From a virus: DNA of 61,394 nt. Where the stretch lies: IMG/VR virus record IMGVR_UViG_3300036823_000136, positions 1 to 61,394 of that record; one strand, given 5' to 3'. The position numbers were made by a program, and so were the translations under genes. This document shows, piece by piece, positions 14,651-22,560 of this stretch; within the stretch, counting starts at the first letter, position 1; each line of letters starts with the position of its first letter. Under the pieces are notes generated by a model. The model did not search any database and was not told the origin of the DNA. It worked only from the letters and a program-made list of their open reading frames with translations.

Positions 14651-14660
14651 GATGAGACGC

Positions 14661-14837
14661 ATGAGACTTCGACTGCTCGTGGCCGGACTGGTCCTCGCGG
14701 GGATCGCCGGCACGCTGGCCGGCCAGTTGCCCCTCGTGGCCGCCGGCCTCATCGTCCTGTACGTCATCTCGATGTTCGTCCGGGACCACCTCCGCCGAAA
14801 GCGCGGCGGCTGGTCCGGCGGACGCGACCGGTACTGA
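14661..14837 (+). CDS. Small two-TM membrane protein of the transfer cassette
   Basis: About 58 residues starting MRLRLLVAGLVLAG, with two hydrophobic helices separated by a short loop and a basic tail (FVRDHLRRKRGGWSGGRDR). The topology recalls the small Spd/TraA-type spread proteins of actinomycete plasmids. This match rests on topology and position next to a DUF2637 and TraB/FtsK-like gene, not on sequence identity. Confidence 0.75.
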   Translation: MRLRLLVAGLVLAGIAGTLAGQLPLVAAGLIVLYVISMFVRDHLRRKRGGWSGGRDRY

Positions 14838-14847
14838 AGGGATCGAC

Positions 14848-15918
14848 ATGAACCGCCTGCCTGCCCTCTCCGTCGCCCGGCTCCGCATCTTCGCCGGGCT
14901 CACCATCGCCGCCGCCGCCGCGATCAGCTTCGAGTCGATCCGGCACCTCGCCGTCATCGGCGGCTTCGGGACGCTGGCCATCCTCTTCCCGCTCACCCTC
15001 GACGCGGTCGCCGCGTACGGCATGGACCTGTGGGTCCGCCGGTCCCCCGCCGCGCGCCAGGCGAAGTGGCTCGCGCTGTCGGCCATCTTCGGGTCGCTCG
15101 TCGCGAACGTCGTGGACCACTGGCTCACCCAGCGCGCGGTCCTGGGCGCGGTCCTGGGCGCGGTCCCGCCGGGCATGCTGGCCGCGCTGCTCGCCGTCGC
15201 GCACAAGCACGCGAGCGGTACCGAGGACCAAGCGGTCCCGTTCGACCCGGCGGTCCGGGACGCGGTCTGGTCCGCGCTGCCGCAAGCGGACCGTCGCGTG
15301 GTCCCGCCGCCGGACCGCTACGTGGTACCGAGCGAAGTTCTCGCGCTCGCGGTACCAACCGTTGGACCGCTGGACGCAATGGCGGACTTCCGGTCCCACG
15401 AAGACAAGTTCTGGTCCAAGGTAGAAATGGGCGGTCCGGAGGAGTGTTGGCCGTTCGTCGGGTCCCGGACCCCTGAGGGGTACGGGAAGTTCACGATCGG
15501 GGACCGCACGTACCGGGCCCACCGCATCGCCTGGTCCATCGCTACTAACCAGGTGGTCTCGGGGGATCTGATGGTTCGCCATCTCAAGTGCGACAACCCG
15601 CCGTGCTGCAACCCCGCACACCTGGCTGAAGGCACCGCGGCTGATAACGCGGCCGATCGCGTCCAACGTCTCGCGAAGCTGGAGGTCGTCCAGTCGCTCG
15701 ACGCCAAAATCATGGAGCGGAGCACCCGCCGGACCAGCGCCGCGCGGACCCCCAATCCCGCGGTCCGGCGGACCACCTCCGCCACGGTCCACAGCGACAG
15801 CGACATCGTCACCTGGATCAAGGACCAGCCCAGCCCCACGAAGCGCGCCGTCATGGCGAAGTACTCGGTCGGCTCCGGCCGCGCGCTCCGTCTCATCTCG
15901 CAGGCCAAGGAGGTCTGA
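14848..15918 (+). CDS. DUF2637 membrane protein with an internal HNH nuclease domain
   Basis: The 356-residue protein starts behind GAAGGGAT. Residues 1-115 form a DUF2637 module with about four transmembrane helices (FAGLTIAAAAAISFESIRHL, PLTLDAVAAYGMDLWVRRS, VLGAVPPGMLAALLAVAHK). Residues about 170-275 carry an HNH domain (FWSKVEMGGPEECWPFVG, AHRIAWSIATNQVVSGDL, HLKCDNPPCCNPAHLAEG). Residues about 310-356 resume with a small HTH-like tail (MAKYSVGSGRALRLISQAKE). DUF2637 proteins accompany transfer genes in actinomycete plasmids and AICEs. The HNH domain looks like an in-frame insertion. Confidence 0.88.
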   Translation: MNRLPALSVARLRIFAGLTIAAAAAISFESIRHLAVIGGFGTLAILFPLTLDAVAAYGMDLWVRRSPAARQAKWLALSAIFGSLVANVVDHWLTQRAVLGAVLGAVPPGMLAALLAVAHKHASGTEDQAVPFDPAVRDAVWSALPQADRRVVPPPDRYVVPSEVLALAVPTVGPLDAMADFRSHEDKFWSKVEMGGPEECWPFVGSRTPEGYGKFTIGDRTYRAHRIAWSIATNQVVSGDLMVRHLKCDNPPCCNPAHLAEGTAADNAADRVQRLAKLEVVQSLDAKIMERSTRRTSAARTPNPAVRRTTSATVHSDSDIVTWIKDQPSPTKRAVMAKYSVGSGRALRLISQAKEV

Positions 15919-16530
15919 TCATGGCCAAGCAGCCAGGCGGACTGAACATCGTCCGTGACGTTCTCTGGGTGAAGTTCGCCCTGTGGATCGGCGCCAAGCT
16001 CGGTCGAACCGGGCGGCGTCTCGTGTTCCGCTGGCGTCGCGTCCTCTCGCCGGTCATCTTCGCGACGCTCCTGTGGGCGGTCGCGGCCATCTGGAACTTG
16101 ACCTTCCCCGAGTGGTGCTGGCTCGCGCTCGTGATCCCGGCCGCCGGTGGGACCGTCGCGTGGTTCGGACCGGTGCTGTCGGAACGGTGGTCCCTCATCG
16201 TCACGAAGCTGGTCCCGACCGGACTGGACCGCGGACGGTCCGGGGTGCTGGACCGCCTGATCGAGCGGGCCTACTTCGCCGGTCTCAGTACCACCATCGG
16301 CGGGTACCTGTTCATCCGGTCCGGCTGGGGCGGATCGGACCTCACGCTGTGGTGGTGGCGCGTGGGACTGGTCCTGTTCGGCGGCGCGTGGTGGTACCAC
16401 CGCCGGGTCCGGATGGCTGGGCGCGGGGACCGCGTCGCGCGGCGCTGGGGCCGGATCAACGAGGGCCGGACCAACAGCCGGCTGGCGCCGCTGATCGGGT
16501 CCAAACCCGTCGAGGTTCACGGCCGCGGTC
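15001..16530. repeat. Dense GGACC/GGTCC motif cluster
   Basis: By eye there are about 40 occurrences of GGACC or GGTCC (reverse complements of each other) here. They are concentrated in three patches at about 15020-15540, 15730-15830 and 16150-16530. A random 65% GC sequence would give roughly six. They overlap coding sequence of the DUF2637-HNH and translocase genes. They may be recognition sites for the translocase or another DNA-binding protein, or reflect unusual codon use. Confidence 0.55.
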
Positions 16531-17840
16531 CGGTGACGGTCATGAAGATCAAGCTCGCGGAGGCTCTCACCCTCGCGGACATGTCTCGTCTCGTCGAGCC
16601 GCTCGCGAGCTACTACGGGATTCGGCCGCGGGCGATCAAGCCGCGCGAGGACCACGGCAACGCCCGGTACGTCTGGCTCACTTTCCTGCCGACCGACCCG
16701 TGGAAGCACGAGCTGCCGCACCCGGCGCCAGCTGTCGGCTCGATCTCGATCGCCAAGACGAAGGGGAAGATCCTCGTCGGGATCAAGGCCGACGGCGAAG
16801 AGCAGTCGTGGATCGTGCAGCACGCGGGCCTGTACGGCAAGACGCGGTCCGGAAAGTCGGGATTGATCCACTCCCTGCTGATGTGGATCTCCGCCTACAC
16901 GGACGCGATCGCCGTCGGCATCGACATGGCCGGCGGAGCCACGCTGGGCGCCTGGCAGCCGATGTTCGCGCGGCCGATCGCCACGAACCTCGACGAGGCG
17001 ATCGTGCTGCTGGAGCGCGTGCTCGCATTCATCCAGGTCAGGGAGCGTGCGATCGGCGCCGACGACTTCGAGGACGACATCTTCGAGCCGTCCGACGAGT
17101 TCCCGTGGTTGTTCCTGGTCATCGACGAGTTCCCGAACCTCTTCACCGCGGCGAAGGCGGCCGGGCAGATGGGCGATGGGCCGAACGCGAAGAGCTACTT
17201 CAAGTACGTCGTGGGCCTGCTCGACCAGATCGCCAAGCAGGCGGCCAAGACGGGGACGATCTTGGTTGAGGGTGCCCAGAACCCGACGAAGGACGACAAC
17301 GGCTCGAAGGAGTTCCAGGCCCAGCTCCGTTCGACCTTCGGCTTGGGGCTCGACGAATTGCAGTCGCGCAACCTGTGGGGCGTCAAAGAGCGCCTGGGCT
17401 GGACCGGCACTGACCTGGCCAAAGGCCAGTACCGGCTGCACGACGACGACCACACCGTCCCCGAGGTCGCCAAGGGGTACTGGGTCCCGAAGCACCAGCG
17501 CAAGAAGCAGGCCGCCGCCGCCGCGAAGCTGCGCAAGTGCGCGGAGCCGACGGCCTGGGCGGCGCTGATGGGCGTGGACGCGCCGGTCATCGACGCCATC
17601 AGCATCTCCAGCGCGCCGGCCGACCGCGTGCTGGCCGCCCTGCTCGACGGGCCGATGAAGGTCGTTCCCGAGCTGGTCGACGCCTCCGGGCTCAGCAAGG
17701 CCCAGGTGTACCGCCGGCTCAACGGCCACGGCGAGGCTGGCCTGGTCCACCGGCTGGAGGACTACCGCTACCAGCTCACGGACGCGGGCCGGGCGTTCCT
17801 GCGCGGCGAGGACCCGGGCACCTGGAAGCGAGTCTCATGA
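15921..17840 (+). CDS. TraB/FtsK-like DNA translocase with C-terminal winged helix
   Basis: The 639-residue protein has hydrophobic segments in the first 160 residues (VIFATLLWAVAAIWNL, TVAWFGPVL, VGLVLFGGAWWYH). A RecA-like motor follows, with Walker A GLYGKTRSGKSGLIHS and Walker B WLFLVIDEFPNLF. Residues about 560-639 form a winged helix (LVDASGLSKAQVYRRLNGHG). The layout matches FtsK and Streptomyces TraB, whose winged helix reads short repeated DNA motifs and which moves double-stranded plasmid DNA between mycelial cells. In a phage it could serve conjugal spread, partition or DNA handling. It follows the DUF2637 gene by 2 bases. Confidence 0.88.
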   Translation: MAKQPGGLNIVRDVLWVKFALWIGAKLGRTGRRLVFRWRRVLSPVIFATLLWAVAAIWNLTFPEWCWLALVIPAAGGTVAWFGPVLSERWSLIVTKLVPTGLDRGRSGVLDRLIERAYFAGLSTTIGGYLFIRSGWGGSDLTLWWWRVGLVLFGGAWWYHRRVRMAGRGDRVARRWGRINEGRTNSRLAPLIGSKPVEVHGRGPVTVMKIKLAEALTLADMSRLVEPLASYYGIRPRAIKPREDHGNARYVWLTFLPTDPWKHELPHPAPAVGSISIAKTKGKILVGIKADGEEQSWIVQHAGLYGKTRSGKSGLIHSLLMWISAYTDAIAVGIDMAGGATLGAWQPMFARPIATNLDEAIVLLERVLAFIQVRERAIGADDFEDDIFEPSDEFPWLFLVIDEFPNLFTAAKAAGQMGDGPNAKSYFKYVVGLLDQIAKQAAKTGTILVEGAQNPTKDDNGSKEFQAQLRSTFGLGLDELQSRNLWGVKERLGWTGTDLAKGQYRLHDDDHTVPEVAKGYWVPKHQRKKQAAAAAKLRKCAEPTAWAALMGVDAPVIDAISISSAPADRVLAALLDGPMKVVPELVDASGLSKAQVYRRLNGHGEAGLVHRLEDYRYQLTDAGRAFLRGEDPGTWKRVS

Positions 17841-17915
17841 TCTCGTCTCGTCCGGGACGCACGTAACGCGCAGACGGGCGAGAATCCCCTGAGAATATCG
17901 CAAAAGTGAGACGGT

Positions 17916-17939
17916 CTAACCCCCATTACGGGGGGTTAG
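17916..17939. promoter_or_regulatory. 24-bp perfect palindrome after the translocase gene
   Basis: CTAACCCCC ATTACG GGGGGTTAG is the longest member of the palindrome family. Rightward it offers TAGATT as -10, but only a terminator follows within about 20 bases. Leftward TTAGAC could start an RNA antisense to the translocase 3' end. It is not beside a gene start. Bases 17841-17915 hold nothing else recognisable. Confidence 0.65.
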
Positions 17940-17953
17940 ATTGGGACAAAACA

Positions 17954-17989
17954 AGGCCCCCGGAGCGGATATTCTCGCTCCGGGGGCCT
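17954..17989. terminator. Bidirectional intrinsic terminator
   Basis: A perfect 14-bp stem (AGGCCCCCGGAGCG and its complement) with an 8-nt loop, followed by T-rich sequence on both strands, separates the rightward transfer cassette from the leftward operon ending at 18013. Confidence 0.9.
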
Positions 17990-18012
17990 GTTCTCTACCC
18001 TCAACTTGGGGG

Positions 18013-18540
18013 TCAGGTGGTCCTGATCAGCTTTGGGCGGCCGTCGTAGGCGTTCGCCAGGGCGGCCACCGCGCGCTCCCGGCTCTCCGCCACGTCAGCC
18101 CGCGGCTTGACCTGGCCGGCCCACGCGTACCCGACGGACCACGCGCGGCCGACCGGCTCGACGTAGCCGATCGGCCGGTCGTCGAGCACGATCCACCAGC
18201 GGCCCGGCGTGCGCTCGCCCGCGGGTGACACCCGGGTTCGGCGGAGCCCGCGCTTGCGGAGCCCCTTCCAGCGCCGGGTCTCCGCGGACAGCGCGCCGGC
18301 CTGGAGACCGGAGCAGCTCGCGCAGTGGATGCGCAGGTTGTCCAGCGTGTACTTCCCGCCGCGGATACCCGGCACGATGCGGTCACAGATCATCGTGGTG
18401 TAGGTGACGATGGTCAGGCACTCCCAGCACGACGCGGTGGTGCCGTCGCCGTCGCGCTCCAGCAACGCCTGCTTGCGCTTGCGTCGTTGGCTCGCCGACC
18501 CCCGCGAGTTCGAGTTCGAGGTTCCGCGCGGTCCACTCAC
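18013..18540 (-). CDS. HNH endonuclease-like protein with extra C-terminal domain
   Basis: GTG 18540 overlaps the upstream stop. The 175-residue protein has a zinc-bound HNH-type fold with CWECLTIVTYTTMICDRIVP and TLDNLRIHCASCSGLQ, in which the first His position is replaced (M-I-C-D-R-I). The C-terminal 80 residues (WWIVLDDRPIGYVEPVGRAW) form an unrelated beta-rich domain. The nuclease may be active or degenerate. It lies last in a leftward operon and faces the transfer cassette. Confidence 0.72.
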   Translation of the reverse strand: MSGPRGTSNSNSRGSASQRRKRKQALLERDGDGTTASCWECLTIVTYTTMICDRIVPGIRGGKYTLDNLRIHCASCSGLQAGALSAETRRWKGLRKRGLRRTRVSPAGERTPGRWWIVLDDRPIGYVEPVGRAWSVGYAWAGQVKPRADVAESRERAVAALANAYDGRPKLIRTT

Positions 18541-18809
18541 CAGGCCGCCCTCCACACGCCGTTGGCCTCGGGGACGATAGTCGGCTGGATCACGCCCAGC
18601 TGGAAGAAGGTCTCATCGAGCCAGAACTCGGTGAGGAAGTCGCGGCCGTCGGGGCTCCACGCCTCCACAGCGCACTCCCCGACCTCGCGGACCTCCAGGC
18701 GCTCGACGTGGTTGCTCTCCGCGCCGGTGCCGGTCACGGCCGCGAACTCCTTGGTCGCCCGCCGGAACGACTGGGCGAACACCGTCTCCGTCACCTCAGA
18801 AGGCAGCAT
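18537..18809 (-). CDS. Hypothetical small protein
   Basis: The 90-residue product (MLPSEVTETVFAQSFRRATK) is mixed alpha/beta with an acidic middle (WLDETFFQLGVIQPTIVP). It overlaps the following gene's GTG. No family recognised. Confidence 0.75.
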   Translation of the reverse strand: MLPSEVTETVFAQSFRRATKEFAAVTGTGAESNHVERLEVREVGECAVEAWSPDGRDFLTEFWLDETFFQLGVIQPTIVPEANGVWRAAW

Positions 18810-19167
18810 TACCGTCTTCCTCTCCCACGATCGACGCGTAGTGGTAGTGCGGGTCCATCGCCTGGCGCACGCACTTGTAGACCTCGCTGGGGTGGTGGTC
18901 CGGGTTCAGAAACGTGATCTCGTCGAGCGCGGACTGAGCGGCCTCAGCGGTGTCGTAGACCGGCTTGCCGGAGTAGTGGCACAGGGCGATCCGCGCGTAC
19001 CCGGCGGACCAGTCCATCCGGCCGTAGCGCATGACCACGTCGCGGCGCTGGGTGCCGCCCTGGTTCTCCGCCCAGTACGCCTGGCCTTCAGGCTTGTAGT
19101 GCTGGCGGCGGCGGTCCGCTCGCTTCCTGTTCAGGCGGTTGGACTGGCTCGATCCGGACCTTCTCAT
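18796..19167 (-). CDS. Hypothetical basic N-terminal protein
   Basis: ATG 19167 overlaps the stop of the membrane hydrolase gene (ATGA). The 123-residue product starts with a strongly basic stretch (MRRSGSSQSNRLNRKRADRR), possibly nucleic-acid binding, then YARIALCHYSGKPVYDTAEA and a histidine-rich C-terminal part (DPHYHYASIVGEED). Unknown function. Confidence 0.72.
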   Translation of the reverse strand: MRRSGSSQSNRLNRKRADRRRQHYKPEGQAYWAENQGGTQRRDVVMRYGRMDWSAGYARIALCHYSGKPVYDTAEAAQSALDEITFLNPDHHPSEVYKCVRQAMDPHYHYASIVGEEDGNAAF

Positions 19168-19916
19168 CGTGAGGCCTCCAGGAGTGCGACGACCGGCGTC
19201 CACCAGGGCGCGCCGTAGGCGATCAGGGTCAGCGCGCCGATGGCTCCGGTGAGCACGGCGAAAGCGCTGGTGGCGATGCGCTCGCCGGTGAACATCGGCT
19301 TGCGCTTGAGCACGACGTGCTTGTCCGAGAACGGGATCTTGACCTTCTCGCCCTTGCGGACGCCACCGGCGCGGAACCGCATCCACCGCGGGAAGCCCAC
19401 GGTGGCCCAGCGTTTGCCATCCATGACGACGAGCGGGCATAGCGGGTGCGGCACGCCGGACAGCGTGCAGGCGTCCCCGATGAACCAGATGTGACAGAGG
19501 CACCCGACGGTGAAGGCGAGCGCCCACATCGGCGCCAGCGCGACGTGACCGGCGAGCAGCCCCGCGTACACGGCGCCGCCGGTGAGCAGCGTCCCGAAAT
19601 TCGTGTGCGTGAACGTGCGGTGGACGGCCTCCGGCTTGTCCTTCTCGGTGCGGGTGGCCTGGTAGACAACGTGGCTGATCCACATGAACAGCTTGTTGAG
19701 CAGCCAGCTGACCGGCCCCGCCACCTTCGATATGAAAGCGGGCGGGTGGTCGATGTCCGGCCACAGCGCACCGATGCCGACGATGGCTGAGTACGCCACC
19801 GTGCGCGCGACGGCGGTAGCCGGAGTGGCGGGCCCGCTCGTGGTCAGTTCGAGCGCCAGCGGCGCCGTGAGCAGCCCGGCGGCCACGCCGGAGAGGAAGT
19901 GGCCTTTCGCCATCAT
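19164..19916 (-). CDS. YdjM/DUF457-like membrane metal-dependent hydrolase
   Basis: The 250-residue protein has several transmembrane helices and the metal-binding pattern of DUF457/YdjM proteins: KGHFLSGVAAG, LWPDIDHPPAF, HRTFTHTNFGTLL and HIWFIGDACTLSGV. Family members are inner-membrane proteins, some LexA-controlled, with a predicted hydrolase role. In phages such proteins may act on host membrane lipids. The second ATG (19913) is an alternative start. Confidence 0.82.
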   Translation of the reverse strand: MMAKGHFLSGVAAGLLTAPLALELTTSGPATPATAVARTVAYSAIVGIGALWPDIDHPPAFISKVAGPVSWLLNKLFMWISHVVYQATRTEKDKPEAVHRTFTHTNFGTLLTGGAVYAGLLAGHVALAPMWALAFTVGCLCHIWFIGDACTLSGVPHPLCPLVVMDGKRWATVGFPRWMRFRAGGVRKGEKVKIPFSDKHVVLKRKPMFTGERIATSAFAVLTGAIGALTLIAYGAPWWTPVVALLEASR

Positions 19917-20050
19917 CGATCATCACCGGCCAGCTCGCGCAGCTCTCGAAGCACGCGCTCCGCGACGTACTGGCGGTCCTCGCCACCGTCGAGCGCGTCC
20001 TCCAGCGCATCCGTTATGCGCCGGAGTTCCTCCAGCTCCAGGCGGGTCAC
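19913..20050 (-). CDS. Small helical protein
   Basis: GTG 20050 overlaps the previous stop. The 45-residue product is one or two charged helices (LELEELRRITDALEDALDGG, RQYVAERVLRELRELAG). No family recognised; overlaps on both sides support it as a real gene. Confidence 0.7.
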   Translation of the reverse strand: MTRLELEELRRITDALEDALDGGEDRQYVAERVLRELRELAGDDR

Positions 20051-20262
20051 TGGTTCTCCAGGGCAGTCCGGAGGGCGTCCAGGTTGTCGGTCAAGTCCTT
20101 GACCAGAGTCAGTGCGGAGGCCAGGTACTCATCAGTGGGCGGCGCCGTGGAAACCCAAGCCGGGTGTTCCATGTAGGCCACATCCGCCGTCAGGTCGGAG
20201 ACCATCTTGCGGATCTGCTCGACGTACTCGCCGGCGGAAACGTGCGCTTCGGGTTTCGTCAT
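20047..20262 (-). CDS. Small acidic helical protein, leaderless start
   Basis: ATG 20262 lies 6-7 nt past the -10 of the palindrome promoter and has no ribosome-binding site, so the mRNA should be leaderless. The 71-residue product starts MTKPEAHVSAGEYVEQIRKM and is mostly helical. It heads the operon that runs to 18013. No function recognised. Confidence 0.78.
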   Translation of the reverse strand: MTKPEAHVSAGEYVEQIRKMVSDLTADVAYMEHPAWVSTAPPTDEYLASALTLVKDLTDNLDALRTALENQ

Positions 20263-20269
20263 GGGGTCA

Positions 20270-20298
20270 CTGTATCCCCCTATTCTGGGGGGACGCAA
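20270..20298 (-). promoter_or_regulatory. Spacer-palindrome promoter, leaderless type
   Basis: Minus strand: -35 TTGCGT, spacer CCCCCCAGAATAGGGGG, -10 ATACAG (or TACAGT one base on). ATG 20262 follows after 6-7 nt. Confidence 0.8.
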
Positions 20299-20302
20299 TG
20301 GT

Positions 20303-20770
20303 CTATTCGATACCGAGCAGGCGTCGGTTCTCGATCACGCGCTGAACCATCGGCGTGTCCTCGCGGAAGATCCTGCCCGCCGGCGAGCGCCACCGGCCGT
20401 CGGCGAGCCGAGCCCACTCGCTCGGGTGACGAATGTCCGACCGCACGGTGCGGTCGCGCCGCCGCGGTGGCTGGCGAAGCTCGGTGTCGGGATCGCCGGG
20501 CACCACGTCGGTGAGTGCGTCCAGGTCGTAGACCTCGCCCTTCCAGGCGGCGTAGCTGGCCAGCTGGACCTCGGTGAAGGCGCACTGGATGGCGGAGAGC
20601 AGCTCCCGCTGGTTCCGCGCCACGGCCGCCCAGCCGCGGGCCTGGGGCGAGGACACGCGCAGGCCTCCATCCACCTGCTCCACGACGAGGGCCACCCGGC
20701 GCGTCTGGTGCGCGATCGCGGGCGGCCCCATCACCTCTTCGGTGACCTGGCGGCGGAGGGGGCTCGTCAT
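20303..20770 (-). CDS. Hypothetical protein downstream of terminase
   Basis: ATG 20770 overlaps the large terminase stop (ATGA). The 155-residue product starts MTSPLRRQVTEEVMGPPAIA and has a helical middle (WAAVARNQRELLSAIQCAFT) and an arginine-rich region (LRQPPRRRDRTVRSDIR). The end (WRSPAGRIFREDTPMVQRVI) is beta-like. It is coupled to packaging genes but has no recognisable function. Confidence 0.78.
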   Translation of the reverse strand: MTSPLRRQVTEEVMGPPAIAHQTRRVALVVEQVDGGLRVSSPQARGWAAVARNQRELLSAIQCAFTEVQLASYAAWKGEVYDLDALTDVVPGDPDTELRQPPRRRDRTVRSDIRHPSEWARLADGRWRSPAGRIFREDTPMVQRVIENRRLLGIE

Positions 20771-22560
20771 CGGAACCGCCGGGACTCGCCTTGGCGGCGG
20801 ATCGTGTTGCCCAGGCCGACTGACGGGCGCGTCGGCAGCGGCTGGACCGGCCGCGCGGGCGCCGGGTTGGCGGTGGCCGCGTCCGTCTTGGACAGCTCGG
20901 TGAGCCCGTGCACGTAGGCGTCCATCCGGTCCGGGCTGTCGAGCCCCTCCTTCCAGCTGACCAGCTGGTGCTGAAGCTCGGGGAACAGGCCGACGTGGTG
21001 CACCTTGCCGTACTCGTGCAGCGGCGCCACCATCTGCGCGCGGAACGTCTTCGTGCCCTTCGGCGTGATCGGCCGGATCGGAATACCGGTCTCTGGCAGC
21101 GCGAGCACCTTCGGCACCAGCGGCCACAGGGCGGCCAGGGACTTCTCCATGGCCAGAACCTCCTCCGGCTCCGCGTCGTCGCGCACCAGCGCGCGTGCGG
21201 CGACGTGGATCAGCGCTTCGTCGGCCACGCGGGCGCGCTTGCCCGGCATCTTCTTGAACGGGTCCAGCTCGTGCAGCTTGACCGCGTCACGGCGGATGTC
21301 CTTCCAGGCTTGCCGGCCGCTCTTGCGGAGCTGGGACAGCGACCGCTCGTAGCGGATGGCGGTGGCGTCGTGGCGGAGCGCGGCGAGGAAGGCCCGGCGG
21401 AACCACTGGCCGACGGTCATGTGCCCGGACTCGTCAGCGAGCAGGTAGAAGTGCTCGTCCACGCCGCGGGCCAAGGTGACGATGCCAGCCTCGTCGCCGT
21501 CGCCCTCGTTGTCCGCAGGGTCCACGAAGACCTCCGTGCGGAGCAGCTCCGGCGCGACCGGCACGCGGTGGTAGGCGATCCAGGCCAGCTGGAACACGCC
21601 ACCGGCAGGTGGGTGCGGGTCGGCATCGTAGAGCGCGGCCCAGACCCACTCGCCAACCCGGCGCCGGATATCATCCCAATCCGAGGGCTTCCGACCGCGC
21701 GTGCTCACGAGGTACTCGCCGGCCTTACGCCCCAGCGGGTCGTTGCTCTTGGCGATCGCGGGGATAACGAGCTGGTGGAAGTCCGGGCGCTGGCTCTGCT
21801 CGTCCTGCGCAATGAGCCGGCCGATCAGGTCGTCCTCGTGCCAGCGGGTGCCGATGACCACCAGGAGCGCGCCGGGCGACAGCCGGGTGGACGCCACCGA
21901 GAGGTACCAATCCCACATCAGCTGCCGCTGTTGCGGGCTCCCGGCCTGCTGGGGTCCCTTCACCGCGTCGTCGATGATCAGCACGTCGGCAGATCGACCC
22001 GTGAGCGCGCCACCCACGCCGACCGCGACCATGCCGCCGTTCCGCCGGCCGGGCGTGTCGGTCAGGGACCAGTTCGTCTGCTGCGCGCGGTCCGGGTCCA
22101 GGATCAGTCCCAGCTGGTCTTCCTGGTGCGCGTAGTGCCGGTCGCCCTTGTAGCCGGCGCCGTAGGTCTCGATCGACTGGCGGACCGCGAGCGTGGAGCG
22201 TCCGGCCACGGACTGCTCATAGGAGGCGACGACGATCCGTCGCGTCGGGTCGCGCATCAGGAGCCACAGCGGGACCGCGGTGCCCATGCGCATCGTCTTG
22301 CCCTCCTGAGGAGGGGTGGAGATGATCCATCGGCGCTGGAAGCCGGAGTCCGCGGCGATCGCCACCTGATCGAGCGCGGTCATCATCTTCGTCTGGACGG
22401 TGTCGGGCTGGATGAACTTGGCGATGTGGCCGGGCGAGGGGAACCGCTCCAGGGCCTTCCGTCGACGGAGGATGCGATCGAGCCGGAGCTGAGCGAGGCG
22501 CCGCTCGCCGGGGTTCAGCTCGTCGAGCTTGCGGCGTACCTCCAACTCCAGGTCGATCAC
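20767..22560 (-). CDS. terL: Terminase large subunit
   Basis: GTG 22560 overlaps the small-subunit stop and gives 597 residues. The ATPase half shows a Walker A variant in WIISTPPQEGKTMRMGTAVP, Walker B SADVLIIDDAVKG and a coupling region VVIGTRWHEDDLIGRLI. The nuclease half has acidic residues in VFVDPADNEGDGDEAGIVTL and near the end in SPDRMDAYVHGLTEL. It cuts and packages phage DNA with the small subunit. Confidence 0.93.
   Translation of the reverse strand: MIDLELEVRRKLDELNPGERRLAQLRLDRILRRRKALERFPSPGHIAKFIQPDTVQTKMMTALDQVAIAADSGFQRRWIISTPPQEGKTMRMGTAVPLWLLMRDPTRRIVVASYEQSVAGRSTLAVRQSIETYGAGYKGDRHYAHQEDQLGLILDPDRAQQTNWSLTDTPGRRNGGMVAVGVGGALTGRSADVLIIDDAVKGPQQAGSPQQRQLMWDWYLSVASTRLSPGALLVVIGTRWHEDDLIGRLIAQDEQSQRPDFHQLVIPAIAKSNDPLGRKAGEYLVSTRGRKPSDWDDIRRRVGEWVWAALYDADPHPPAGGVFQLAWIAYHRVPVAPELLRTEVFVDPADNEGDGDEAGIVTLARGVDEHFYLLADESGHMTVGQWFRRAFLAALRHDATAIRYERSLSQLRKSGRQAWKDIRRDAVKLHELDPFKKMPGKRARVADEALIHVAARALVRDDAEPEEVLAMEKSLAALWPLVPKVLALPETGIPIRPITPKGTKTFRAQMVAPLHEYGKVHHVGLFPELQHQLVSWKEGLDSPDRMDAYVHGLTELSKTDAATANPAPARPVQPLPTRPSVGLGNTIRRQGESRRFR

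Noticed and set aside
15318-17750. 810-codon leftward open frame opposite the translocase gene
   Set aside because: The rightward strand encodes clear Walker motifs and overlaps fully; this frame has shadow composition.
17997-18013. Additional member of the palindrome family (CCC-N7-GGGGG)
   Set aside because: Only three C residues on one side and no promoter boxes; it overlaps a stop codon and is probably chance.
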